This document shows, piece after piece, positions 17,933 to 27,400 of a stretch of DNA of 45,579 bases (position 1 is its first letter; each line of letters begins with the position of its first letter). Position numbers and translations under genes: made by a program. Source of the stretch: Verrucomicrobiia bacterium (GTDB lineage: Bacteria; Zixibacteria; MSB-5A5; DSPP01); contig DATLYY010000058.1 of the NCBI GenBank assembly GCA_035574275.1, forward strand, positions 1 to 45,579, read 5' to 3'. Below the pieces are notes generated by a model. The model searched no databases, had not been told where the DNA came from, and was given only the letters and a program-made list of their open reading frames with translations.

Positions 17933-18757
17933 GTGGCGGATCTCGAGGTTCTGGAGCCCGGGCGGCTTTCCCGGCTGGTGGGGCATTGCGACGAAGAGTG
18001 GCAATCCGTTCTGCAAACTTTAAAAAAAGAGGAGATTTGGCGGCAAAAACGGAGCGTCCGCCAAAAAGCCAAATCGCCGGAAAGCTACGTTCGCGTGGTG
18101 GAGGAATTGACCAAAGAAACGGCGGCGGAAAAACTGGAATCGACCAATTTGGATTTCAAAGCAACCGGCGCGGAGATAGAAAAGCTTTGCCACGAAGCGG
18201 TGGAAAATAAAATCGGCGCGGTATGCGTTTCCCCCCTTTGGACTTCCTTTGCCGCCGCCCTGGTCGGCACCAAGGCCCGCGTCGTTTCCACCCTCGATTT
18301 TCCTCTGGGTCAAAACAAGCTTTCCGTCAAAATCAAGCAGGCCTTGGAGGCCTGCCAGGATGGCGCTTCCGAAGTGGATATGGTTGCCAACCATTCCTAT
18401 CTTTCCGATGGAAAGTTAGCCGAGTTCTTCTGCGAAATTTTCGAGATAAAAAATGCGCTGTGGGAAGGGGTGGGTCTCAAGGTGATTCTGGAGTTCGCCC
18501 TGCTTTCCACCGAGCAGAAAATCCTCGGTGCCTTGGGCGCTTTTTACGCTGGGGCAGATTGGATTAAAACCTCCACGGGCGTTCTGGCCAAAACCGCCGG
18601 GGAGGACGTCGAGCTGCTTTTCCGTATCTTCGGTCCGTCGTTTCCCATCAAAGCGGCCGGCGGAATCCGCACCCGAAGGGAGTTGGAAACACTCTACGAG
18701 GTGGGAGCAGAGCGCTTCGGCGCCTCAACCGCAGTCGCCATTTTGAAAGAATTCTGA
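17933..18757 (+). CDS. deoC: Deoxyribose-phosphate aldolase (GTG start)
   Basis: 274 residues; the TIM-barrel core is about 220, so there is an extra charged N-terminal region of about 50 residues. It splits 2-deoxyribose 5-phosphate into acetaldehyde and glyceraldehyde 3-phosphate. The Schiff-base lysine is expected at K183 (GLKVILE) and the second active-site lysine at K212 (WIKTSTG). VCVSPLWTS and AAGGIRT are also family motifs. GTG starts right at the cdd stop, and it overlaps pdp by one base (TGATG). Confidence 0.95.
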   Translation: MADLEVLEPGRLSRLVGHCDEEWQSVLQTLKKEEIWRQKRSVRQKAKSPESYVRVVEELTKETAAEKLESTNLDFKATGAEIEKLCHEAVENKIGAVCVSPLWTSFAAALVGTKARVVSTLDFPLGQNKLSVKIKQALEACQDGASEVDMVANHSYLSDGKLAEFFCEIFEIKNALWEGVGLKVILEFALLSTEQKILGALGAFYAGADWIKTSTGVLAKTAGEDVELLFRIFGPSFPIKAAGGIRTRRELETLYEVGAERFGASTAVAILKEF

Positions 18758-20058
18758 TGTTTTTGACCGCCGAAATCATCGCCAAAAAACGGGACGGAAA
18801 GCGTCTGTCCGAGGAGGAAATCTCCTTCCTCGTCTCCGAATTCACCGGCGGCTCCATTCCGGACTATCAAATGGCCGCTTTTTTGATGGCCGCCTTCATC
18901 CGCGGGCTTGATAGGCGCGAAACCTCGTCGTTGACCAAGGCGATGCTGGAATCCGGCCGCCAATTTGATTTGTCCTCGATATCCGCTCCCAAGGTGGACA
19001 AGCACTCCACCGGCGGCGTGGGGGACAAGGTCTCGCTCGTTCTGGCCCCTTGGGTCGCCTCCTGCGGGGTCGCGGTGCCGATGATTTCCGGCCGGGGACT
19101 GGGGCACACGGGGGGAACTTTGGACAAGCTTTCCGCCATTCCCGGTTTCCGCACCGATTTTTCCGTGGAGCAGTTCACCGAGATTTTGCAAGCCAATAAT
19201 TTCTTTATGGCCGGGCAGACCGTGGAAATCGCCCCGGCGGACAAAAAAATCTACGCCCTGCGGGACGTGACCGGCACGGTGCCTTCCATCCCGTTCATCA
19301 CCGCCTCCATTTTGAGCAAAAAACTGGCGGGCGGGGCGGAGGCGATTCTGTTCGATGTCAAAGTCGGGCGCGGCGCCTTTATGCGCACGCCCAAGGAGGC
19401 AAAGGAACTGGCCGCTTGGCTTTGTGCCGTGGCGCGGCAGTTTGGCGTCAAGGCAGAGGCCGTCCTTACCCGGATGGACGAACCGCTCGGCCGCTTTGTC
19501 GGGAATGTTCTGGAAGTGAAGGAAGCGCTCGAATTTCTCTCCGGCCGTTTTGAGGCGGATTTGTATCAGGTCACGGAATATTTGGCCGTGCGGATGCTTG
19601 GTCTGGCTGGAATCGATGTCAAGGAGGCCCGACGGCTGCTCTCCGCCCGGCTTCTGGACGGCTCTGCCCGCCAGCATTTCCGCGAACTCGTCCGCCGGCA
19701 GGGCGGCTTTGTCGGTGCGGTGGAAAACCCCGGTTTATTTGCCCGCGCCGAATACCAAATCCCCGTGCGCGCCCCGCGCGCGGGCTGGATTTGGACTTTG
19801 GACGCCCGGGAAGTGGGACTTTTGGCCATCGAACTGGGGGCCGGGCGCAAAACGGTTCACGATAAAATCGACTACACGGTCGGCTTCGAGTTTTTGAAAA
19901 AAACCGGCGCGCAGGTGGAAAAGGACGAGAATCTGGCCTTTGTCTATTCCAACAGCACCGTCACTGGCAGGGAAGTGGCCCTGGAACTCTCCCAACTCTA
20001 CGACATCCGCCGAGAAAAGAAAAAAGCGCCTGGATTGATTTTAAAGAGCCGAATTTAA
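18757..20058 (+). CDS. pdp: Pyrimidine-nucleoside / thymidine phosphorylase
   Basis: 433 residues. It phosphorolyses thymidine and probably uridine or deoxyuridine to base plus (deoxy)ribose 1-phosphate. Family markers: DYQMAAFLMAAFIRGL near residue 30, the phosphate site KVDKHSTGGVGDKVSLVLAP near 77-96, and SGRGLGHTGGTLDKLSAIPG. The choice between thymidine phosphorylase (deoA) and pyrimidine-nucleoside phosphorylase (pdp) cannot be made from sequence alone; the length fits Pdp. It ends the long plus-strand gene string and converges on the next gene with a 4-base gap, leaving no room for a terminator between them. Confidence 0.93.
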   Translation: MFLTAEIIAKKRDGKRLSEEEISFLVSEFTGGSIPDYQMAAFLMAAFIRGLDRRETSSLTKAMLESGRQFDLSSISAPKVDKHSTGGVGDKVSLVLAPWVASCGVAVPMISGRGLGHTGGTLDKLSAIPGFRTDFSVEQFTEILQANNFFMAGQTVEIAPADKKIYALRDVTGTVPSIPFITASILSKKLAGGAEAILFDVKVGRGAFMRTPKEAKELAAWLCAVARQFGVKAEAVLTRMDEPLGRFVGNVLEVKEALEFLSGRFEADLYQVTEYLAVRMLGLAGIDVKEARRLLSARLLDGSARQHFRELVRRQGGFVGAVENPGLFARAEYQIPVRAPRAGWIWTLDAREVGLLAIELGAGRKTVHDKIDYTVGFEFLKKTGAQVEKDENLAFVYSNSTVTGREVALELSQLYDIRREKKKAPGLILKSRI

Positions 20059-20062
20059 TCCT

Positions 20063-21046
20063 TTACTTTAAAAACTTCATATCAGCAGTAAGCCCAAACT
20101 GTAAATTCAGCTTTGACACCTGCTGGATGCCGTTTACCTTTTGATAAACCGGTATCTGGGCGTAGCTGTAGGCCGAAAGGGTATGGTTGATGTGGAAGCT
20201 CAACCCAGGACTGGCGAATATCCAGTTACCGCCAGTGTTGGAGCGAAGCTCGCCGGTTGTGCCCGCATCCGCAAAATCCTGCCACTTTCCATTCACTTGA
20301 AGTAAAAACGACAGGCGAGAAAGCATTTGATATTCTGTCCCCAAATGCGCCAAAACCTGATTGCCAAATTTGTAGTCGTCGGCTCCTTTGCCATTTAGTC
20401 GATAGCCTATTCCCACATTCAAGGGCAGTTTGCTATGAAGCCCGCCGGACAAACTTGAAACGGTAAACAGCGGGACTTGCAGATTGGCGCCGAAGATTCC
20501 ATCCCAGGAACCGGTGCCGGGCTGAATGGTCACCTCGGCATGTTCTCCCTCGTCGTTTTCCGCACTGGTCAACCCGGTAGGGGTTTTTATTCCAGCAAAA
20601 AAATCGAGCCGGGCGGGGGAAATCACCGAGCCAAAATCGAAGCCATACTGCCCGGTAACGCTCAAATCCCCAAAACCTTCAAAGTTGAAAGTTTCGATCG
20701 TGCTGTCTTCAATATGGCTGTGTTCGCGGATAATGTAGGGAAGCTCGACTTTTATCCCGAAGTTGTTGGAAACCCCGTACTGCGTCTGCAAAAGCGTCCG
20801 CTGGTTTATCGTTTTCACCTCGTCGTGGGGATTGGGCAAAGCCCCCACATACGATTTTTTTGAGCCGATGTAAATCCGGTTTTGGTTTATATATTCGTGG
20901 CTTAAGGTAAGATGCAGCCGCCCGGCATGGACGCTTTTATGCAAATCGAGCGGGCAAATGGACGCCCCGCAACTGGCTTCCAGATTTTCTATAAAAAACA
21001 CGTACGCTACAGATACGGATCCGAGCAGTAGTAACCGTTTTACCAC
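20063..21046 (-). CDS. Secreted outer-membrane beta-barrel protein
   Basis: 327 residues from the GTG at 21046. The start gives a signal peptide (VKRLLLLGSVSVAYVFF). The rest is made of alternating amphipathic strands with frequent Gly and aromatic residues, ends in a phenylalanine-containing strand (FGLTADMKFLK), and resembles transporter-like barrels of the phenol-degradation MetA class, an assignment by style only. The frame is open much further upstream, but those starts would cross the palindrome at 21139 and put the signal peptide inside. It is divergent from the metal efflux operon and may share its control. Confidence 0.75.
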   Translation of the reverse strand: MVKRLLLLGSVSVAYVFFIENLEASCGASICPLDLHKSVHAGRLHLTLSHEYINQNRIYIGSKKSYVGALPNPHDEVKTINQRTLLQTQYGVSNNFGIKVELPYIIREHSHIEDSTIETFNFEGFGDLSVTGQYGFDFGSVISPARLDFFAGIKTPTGLTSAENDEGEHAEVTIQPGTGSWDGIFGANLQVPLFTVSSLSGGLHSKLPLNVGIGYRLNGKGADDYKFGNQVLAHLGTEYQMLSRLSFLLQVNGKWQDFADAGTTGELRSNTGGNWIFASPGLSFHINHTLSAYSYAQIPVYQKVNGIQQVSKLNLQFGLTADMKFLK

Positions 21047-21052
21047 GTTTCT

Positions 21053-21081
21053 TATGTAAGAAATGATAATTTCTTTGTCAA
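21053..21081 (-). promoter_or_regulatory. Predicted promoter of the barrel gene
   Basis: On the minus strand a perfect TTGACA (21081-21076) is followed after 17 bases by TACATA (21058-21053). The expected start point falls at about 21046, which is the GTG of the gene, so the transcript would have almost no leader. Confidence 0.55.
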
Positions 21082-21138
21082 ATTGTTTCCCCAGCGGTTT
21101 GCGGGCGGTGATGACAAGTGCAGGATTTGATTTTTCAC

Positions 21139-21156
21139 TTGTAGCATTTGCTACAA
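21139..21156. promoter_or_regulatory. Perfect 18-bp palindrome, putative operator
   Basis: TTGTAGCATTTGCTACAA: two 8-base arms with a 2-base centre, in the divergent region between the barrel gene and the cusC-like gene. A second, overlapping inverted pair exists: ACAAGTG (21114-21120) and CACTTGT (21136-21142). A TTGACA lies at 21164-21169, but no good -10 follows it at normal spacing; TTGCTA (21148-21153) with GATAGT (21171-21176) is a possible weak promoter covering half of the palindrome. The matching regulator is not encoded nearby. Confidence 0.6.
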
Positions 21157-21239
21157 CGACCACTTGACATGATAGTCGTAACTTATTGTCAGGCAATAAG
21201 AACGCACGTCGGCAAGGGCATTGCTTTAGGGGGTGTGGG

Positions 21240-22517
21240 ATGAAAGGTTTGTTTCTGATGGCCCACTTAACGGTGATTCTCCTCGCGCTTCCTGCAACTG
21301 CCCAAGAGGTATTGACTCTGCAGGATTTTCTGGCCAAGGTTGAAAAAAACAACCCCGAAATTCTGGCCGGGCAAAAGCAGGTGGCCTCCAAAGAAGCGAT
21401 GCGCAAAGCGGCCGGGGCTTGGGAAGACCCGATGGGAATGTTCGGGGTTGAACGGATGCCCACCACCTATCCGGCTCCCGGCTCCTCCAGCATTTTCGTG
21501 GAGGATGAATTGTACGCCAAAAATATCGGCATAAGCCAAAAGCTCCCTTTTTTTGGCACGCTGCGGCAGCGGAAAAAAATTGCCGGGCAGGAAAAGAGGG
21601 AAGCGGAATTCGGCCTATTGGCAACCCGTTTGGGAAAGCAAGCCGAGGCGAAAAAAGCATACTACGAATGGGCTCGGCTTCAAAAAGACCGCCAGCTTCT
21701 GGAGCGGGCCTATCTGGTCTGGGAAAAACTGGTCGCTTTAACCCAAGTCGCCTATGCCAAGGCACAGGGGGAACACCACTCCTACTTGCGGGCGCAGGTG
21801 GAACTGGTAAAAGTGGAGGCGGAAAAGCTGGAAAATACCGAAGCGCTCAAGCAGATTGCCGCCCGGCTCGATTTTTTGGCGGGGGAAGTGCTTGCCGCAG
21901 AAAACTTGGCCGCCGAGCCGCTGTCACCAAACGCCGAGGGGGGCTTGATTCTGGATTCTGCTCTGTGGCTGGCTGCGAAATACAATCCGGAAATCCAGAT
22001 GCTTGCGGCTGCCGAAGAGCGGGTGCGCTTTGAAAAGAATCTCGCCGCCAAAGGATATTTTCCCGATTTGGAGTTGAGCTTGTACCGCGACCAGCAGATT
22101 GACCACGCCATGCCGAGCCGGTTGATGAATGTCTATGGCGGGAGCGTCTCCTTCCGGCTCCCTTTCTTCTTTTGGACAACCCGTTCGAAGGAGGTGCAGG
22201 GGAAAAGTTTGGAAATTCAGCAGACGGCCTCTTTGAAAAAAAACAGAGAAAATCAAATCCGGGCCGAGGTGGAGGCGATTTGGGCCGAAATCGAGCGGTT
22301 GGAAAAACTTGTCCGATTGTACAACAATGAGCTTCTGCCCCGCGCCCAGCTTTTGGTGGAGGAAGGGCAGACCGCCTACACAGTCGGGCGGCTCTCCTTT
22401 CCCGATTTTTCGGAAGCCCAACTGGAGCAAATCGAACTGGAGCGGAAATATTACAGCTTGCTGGCGCAATACTGGACGGCCCGTGCCGAACTGGAAAAAA
22501 CAATCGGTTTGAATTAA
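21240..22517 (+). CDS. Outer-membrane efflux protein, CusC/TolC family
   Basis: 425 residues from the ATG at 21240, which has TAGGGGG eight bases upstream; the open frame to 21186 lacks such a site. A signal peptide covers residues 1-20 (cut near LPATAQ). Two repeats of the outer membrane efflux domain follow, starting LTLQDFLAKVEKNNPEILAGQKQV and ending in long coiled-coil helices, the shape of the periplasmic tunnel. Together with the CusB- and CusA-like products it would complete a pump from periplasm or cytoplasm to the outside. Confidence 0.9.
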   Translation: MKGLFLMAHLTVILLALPATAQEVLTLQDFLAKVEKNNPEILAGQKQVASKEAMRKAAGAWEDPMGMFGVERMPTTYPAPGSSSIFVEDELYAKNIGISQKLPFFGTLRQRKKIAGQEKREAEFGLLATRLGKQAEAKKAYYEWARLQKDRQLLERAYLVWEKLVALTQVAYAKAQGEHHSYLRAQVELVKVEAEKLENTEALKQIAARLDFLAGEVLAAENLAAEPLSPNAEGGLILDSALWLAAKYNPEIQMLAAAEERVRFEKNLAAKGYFPDLELSLYRDQQIDHAMPSRLMNVYGGSVSFRLPFFFWTTRSKEVQGKSLEIQQTASLKKNRENQIRAEVEAIWAEIERLEKLVRLYNNELLPRAQLLVEEGQTAYTVGRLSFPDFSEAQLEQIELERKYYSLLAQYWTARAELEKTIGLN

Positions 22518-22532
22518 ACGAAAGGAGAAGCA

Positions 22533-22982
22533 ATGAAGAAAGCAACAATTATCCTCATCGTGTTGGCTTTGGGGGCATTTGCACTGGCGGGCTGTGGCAA
22601 GAAGAATGAAAGCCCGCCGCAGACGGAATCTTCCGGTACGGAAATGGTGAATGCCGCGGCCTACACCTGCTCCATGCATCCGGAGGTGATTTCCGCCGGG
22701 CCGGGCAAATGCAATATCTGCGGAATGAATCTGGAGGAGAAGAACGCCGCCGAGTTGAGCGGCGTAAAATACGCCTATGTCTGTCCGATGAATGACCAGA
22801 CCGGACTGCCTGCCGCGCCCGGAAAATGCGACAAATGCGGGATGGACTTGGTGAAAACCGGTTTGGCGACGAACTTTGTTTGCCCCATGCATCCGGAGCA
22901 GGTCGGTTCCACAGCCGGAAAATGCGCCGTCTGCGGGATGGAGATGAAGGCGGATACGGCCTTTCTGGAAAACAAAAGTTAG
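22533..22982 (+). CDS. Lipoprotein with three heavy-metal-binding domains
   Basis: 149 residues. The signal ends in the lipobox LAGC (C21). Three heavy-metal-binding (HMBD) modules follow, each with the pattern Y/F-x-C-x-M-H-P then G-K-C-x-x-C-G-M: about residues 44-68, 82-106 and 115-140. The second has CPMND in place of CSMHP, losing the histidine. Cys, Met and His are soft-metal ligands, so a role in capturing or handing over Cu(I)/Ag(I) to the pump, like CusF in other bacteria, is inferred. A strong AAAGGAGAAG lies upstream. Confidence 0.88.
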   Translation: MKKATIILIVLALGAFALAGCGKKNESPPQTESSGTEMVNAAAYTCSMHPEVISAGPGKCNICGMNLEEKNAAELSGVKYAYVCPMNDQTGLPAAPGKCDKCGMDLVKTGLATNFVCPMHPEQVGSTAGKCAVCGMEMKADTAFLENKS

Positions 22983-22991
22983 GAAGAATGG

Positions 22992-24377
22992 ATGAGGTAT
23001 TTTCTTAAAATCGCGCCGTTTTTATTCCTGTTCGCTTCCGGTTTCCTTATTGGTTTTAACGGATGCAAAGGGAAGAAGGCACCGCCCGTTGGTGAAGTCC
23101 GCACCAAGGAAATCTACACCTGCCCGATGCATCCGGAAATCGTGCGGGATAAGCCGGGGAACTGTCCCATTTGCGGTATGAACTTGGAGAAAAAGACGAT
23201 TGCCGAAACGCTTTCAGTCGTCTCTCCATCCGCCGGACAGAAGGATGACTACACCTGTTCCATGCACCCGGCCGTTTCTTCCGACAAGCCGGGGGCCTGC
23301 CCGGTCTGCGGCATGGTTCTGGAAAAGCGGAGCGGGCTTTTTGCCAGCTCGGCCCAGGCCGCCGAAGAGAAATTCAAGCTCGCCCTCCCGGCGGACAAGC
23401 AGGTGCTGGCTAACGTCGCCACGACCAAGGCGGGAGTGCGCCGGCTGGAACGCTCCATTCTAACCGTCGGCACCGTGGAAGCGAGCGAACAAAGGCTCTA
23501 CCGCGTCCCCAGCCGGGTGCCGGGACGAATCGAGAAGCTTTTTGTCGATTACACGGGGGCTTTCGTCAACAAGGGGGATCCCCTTTTCATCATCTACTCC
23601 CCCGAGCTGGTGACCGCCCAAAAGGAGTATTTGCTGCACGTTCCGAAGGGTGGAATGCCGGGAATGGGGGAATCCCCTCTGGACACCGGGTTTCTGGCCG
23701 CCGCGCGGGAGCGGCTGTTGCTCTGGGGGCTTACGCCGGACCAGCTGGCCGCGATCGAAAGCGGCGACACCATCTACACCCGGTTGACCATCTACTCCCC
23801 CCGGGCCGGGATTGTCGCCGCCAAAAACAAGCTGGCGGGGAGCTATGTGACGGAAGGGGAGATCGTGTATGACATCGCCGACTTGTCGGCGGTCTGGGTT
23901 TGGGCGGAGATTTATGAGTACGAAATCGCGGGCGTTACGGTCGGCACACCGGTTTCGGTGAGTACTCCCGCCTATCCGGGAAAGAGGTTTTCAGGCCGCG
24001 TCTCGTTTGTTTCGCCGGAGGTGAACAAGGAATCCCGCACCATCCGGGTACGCGCCGAGCTGGAAAATCCCGATTTGCATTTGAAGCCGGGGATGTACGT
24101 AGACGTGGACATCAAAGTGCAAACCGGCAAGCCGGTTTTGGCCGTTCCGGCATCCGCCGTTCTGCAGACCGGCAATCGGCAAATCATCTGGGTCAAAGTC
24201 GGGCCGACTGTTTTTGAGCCGCGCGCTGTTGCACTCGGCGTCCGGGGCGGGGACTGGTGGGAAGTGCTCTCCGGCGTTCACGAAGGGGAGGAGGTGGTCT
24301 CCTCCGGAGGATATTTGCTTGACTCGGAGGCGCAGTTCCGGCTGGGAAAACCGGCCTCCGGGCACGGGGGGCATTAG
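22992..24377 (+). CDS. cusB: RND membrane-fusion protein, CusB type, with two HMBDs
   Basis: 461 residues. A hydrophobic N-terminal segment (8-24) precedes C25; the lipobox is imperfect (FNGC), so either a lipoprotein or an anchored protein. Two heavy-metal-binding modules occupy about 42-66 and 87-111 (CPMHP...CPICGM and CSMHP...CPVCGM). Then comes the adaptor: beta-barrel and lipoyl halves (VPGRIEKLFVDYTGAFVNKGDPLF, SPRAGIVAAKNKLAGSYVTEGE) and the YEYEIAGVTVGTPVSVSTPAYPGKRFSGRVSFV segment. It links the inner-membrane pump to the outer-membrane channel. Confidence 0.92.
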   Translation: MRYFLKIAPFLFLFASGFLIGFNGCKGKKAPPVGEVRTKEIYTCPMHPEIVRDKPGNCPICGMNLEKKTIAETLSVVSPSAGQKDDYTCSMHPAVSSDKPGACPVCGMVLEKRSGLFASSAQAAEEKFKLALPADKQVLANVATTKAGVRRLERSILTVGTVEASEQRLYRVPSRVPGRIEKLFVDYTGAFVNKGDPLFIIYSPELVTAQKEYLLHVPKGGMPGMGESPLDTGFLAAARERLLLWGLTPDQLAAIESGDTIYTRLTIYSPRAGIVAAKNKLAGSYVTEGEIVYDIADLSAVWVWAEIYEYEIAGVTVGTPVSVSTPAYPGKRFSGRVSFVSPEVNKESRTIRVRAELENPDLHLKPGMYVDVDIKVQTGKPVLAVPASAVLQTGNRQIIWVKVGPTVFEPRAVALGVRGGDWWEVLSGVHEGEEVVSSGGYLLDSEAQFRLGKPASGHGGH

Positions 24378-24414
24378 CAGTTTCAATAATTCAATTGACG
24401 ATTGAAAAACCTTT

Positions 24415-27400
24415 ATGATTGAAAAAATCATCAATTGGTCGGTGGAAAACCGCTACATTGTTATGCTCGCCGCCGTTGCGATGCTTCTGTGGGGCGTCTG
24501 GGCGCTCAACAATACGGCGGTGGATGCCATCCCGGATTTGTCCGACAACCAGGTCATCGTTTTCACCGAATGGCCCGGGCGCTCCCCGCAAATCATCGAG
24601 GACCAGATAACCTATCCTTTAACCTCCAATCTTTTGGGCTTGCCGCACGTCAAGGCGGTGCGCGGAACTTCGATGTTCGGCTTTTCCTGGATTTACATCA
24701 TTTTCGAGGACGACGTCGATTTGTACTGGGCGCGTACACGGGTTTTGGAACGGCTGAACTATCTGGCTGGAACTTTGCCCTCCGGTGTTTCGCCTGTCCT
24801 TGGCCCAGACGGCACCGGAGTGGGGCATGTTTTCTGGTACACGGTGGAGGGGAAGAAGCAGGATTTGGCGGAGCTGCGCGCGCTGCAGGATTGGTACATC
24901 CGCTACCAGTTGAACGCCGTTCCTGGTGTGGCGGAAGTCGCCTCAATGGGCGGCTTCGTACGTCAGTACGAAGTGGAACTGGACCCACGCAAACTTTTTG
25001 CCTACGGTCTTTCGGTCGGCGATGTAATGGAGAAAGTCAAGGCCTCCAATAACGAAGTCGGCGGGAGTTTGCTCAATGAAAACGATGTTGAGTTTCAGAT
25101 TCGCGGTAGAGGTTATGTGCAGTCGGTCGCCGATTTGGAGAACATCGTTTTGAAAACCGGCCCCGGCGGCGTGCCGGTCTATTTGAAAAATGTTGCCGCC
25201 ATCCAGTTGGGGGGGGCCGAGCGGCGAGGGGTAATCGAGAAAAACGGCAATGGCGAGGTCGTCGGCGGCATCATTGTGATGCGCTTTGGCGAAAATGCCA
25301 AGGCAGTGATAGACCGGGTCAAAGAGAAAATAAAAGAGCTCAAGCGGGGCCTGCCGCCCGGAGTGGAAATCAAGACCGCCTACGACCGCTCCATTCTAAT
25401 TTCCGAAGCGGTTCGCTCACTCCGCCAGTCGTTGGTGGAGGAGATGGTCATCGTTTGTCTGGTCATCATGCTCTTCTTGTTTCACATGCGCTCGTCGTTG
25501 ATTGTGATTTTGACCATTCCGCTGGCCGTCTTGGGCTCCTTCATCGCCATGCGCTACTTCGGCATCACCTCCAATCTGATGTCTTTGGGGGGGATTGCCG
25601 TTGCCATCGGCGTTCTGGATGACTCCGGCATCGTAATGGTGGAAAACGCCCACCGGCATTTGACCGACAATCCCGGTGTTTCGCGCATAAAGGTCATTTT
25701 GAAAGCCGCCAAGCAGGTTGGGCGCCCGATTTTCTTCTCGATGGCTATCATTGTGCTTTCCTTTGTGCCGGTCTTTATGCTGGAAGGGCCGGATAAAAAG
25801 CTCTTTTTCCCCTTGGCCTTTACCAAAACGGCGGCGATGGCCGTGGTGGCGGTTTTGGCCATTACCCTCGTTCCGGTTCTGACCATTTTCTTCCTCACAG
25901 GAAACATCAAGCCGGAGGAAAAAAACGTTATCACCCGGACATTGGCCCGGCTCTATGTGCCGGTATTGGACCTTTGTCTGCGCAATCCCTGGAAGGTTTT
26001 GGGGATTAATCTTTTGGCCCTGGTTTTTACGCTTGTTCTCTTTTTCCGTTTGGGGCGAGAGTGGATGCCTCCATTATACGAGGGCTCACTTTTGTATATG
26101 CCGGTCACTCTGCCGAACATCACCGTCACGGAAGCCAAGCGGGTACTGCAAGCCCAAGACGAAATTCTGACGCAATTCCCGGAGGTGGATACCGTCTTGG
26201 GGATTTTGGGAAAGGTGGGGCGGGCGGAGACCGCGACCGACCCGGCGCCGGTTTCGATGATTGAGACCATAGTCAACTTGAAGCCGAAAGACGAGTGGCG
26301 GCCGGGAATGGACAAGGACAAGTTAATCGCCGAAATGAACGAAAAGACCAAAATCCCCGGCGTGGTGAACGCCTGGACGATGCCGATTATCAACCGCATC
26401 AACATGCTGGCGACCGGCGTGCGCACGGAGCTCGGCTTGAAAATAATGGGGGATAATCTCGACACCCTCGAGCGGCTGGCCATCAAAGCGGAGGAAATTC
26501 TGCACACCGTCCCCGGCGCCACCGACTTGTTCGCCGAGCGAACCGTCGGGGGTTCCTATCTTGAAATCGTGCCAAACCGGGAAAAGCTGGCCCGCTACGG
26601 CCTTTCGGTCAAGGAGGTACAGGATGTCATCGAAGTGGCTTTGGGCGGGATGATTGCCTCCCGCACGGTGGAAGGACGCCGCCGCTTCCCCATTCGGGTG
26701 CGCTATGCCCGGGCCTTCCGCGACAATCTGGAAGCCATCAAGCGGACTTTGGTAATGACTTCTTCCGGCGCTCAAATCCCTTTGGAGCAGCTGGCCGATA
26801 TTCGTCTCGCCTCCGGCCCCCCGATGATAAACTCCGAGGCCTCGCTTTTACGTTCGCTCGTGCTTCTGAACGTCCGTGGCCGGGATGTCGGCGGTTTCGT
26901 GGAGGAGGCGGACGCCAAACTGAAACAGAACCTGCGCCTGCCCCCCAGCTACTACTACACTTGGAGCGGGCAGTACGAAAATCAGCTTCGCACAAAAAAA
27001 CGGCTGCAGTTGGTGATGCCTTTGGTCATCGCCGTGATATTTGTCCTGCTTTATTTCACCTTCCATTCTTTTTTGGAAGCGCTTATGGTCATGCTCTCGG
27101 TCCCATTCGCGATGGTTGGGGGGATGTTCATCATCTGGCTTTTGGGATACAACCTCTCGGTCGCCGTCTGGGTGGGGCTCATCGCTCTCTTTGGCGTGGC
27201 CGTGGAGACCGGCGTGGTGATGGTGATTTATCTGCACGAGGCGCTGGACAAAAAGCTGGCAGCCGGCTCTGTTACGGCGCAAGGGATTCTGGAAGCCACG
27301 CGCGAAGGGGCGATTCTACGGCTGCGTCCCAAGCTGATGACCGTCTGTTCCACCTTTCTCGGCCTTGTCCCGATTATGTGGTCGGGCGACATCGGATCGG

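Noticed and set aside
21139-21156. Assignment of the palindrome to CopY/BlaI or CueR
   Set aside because: The core is TGTAG...CTACA with the half-sites in the opposite order to TACA..TGTA of CopY/BlaI, and the promoter spacing does not fit MerR-type regulators.
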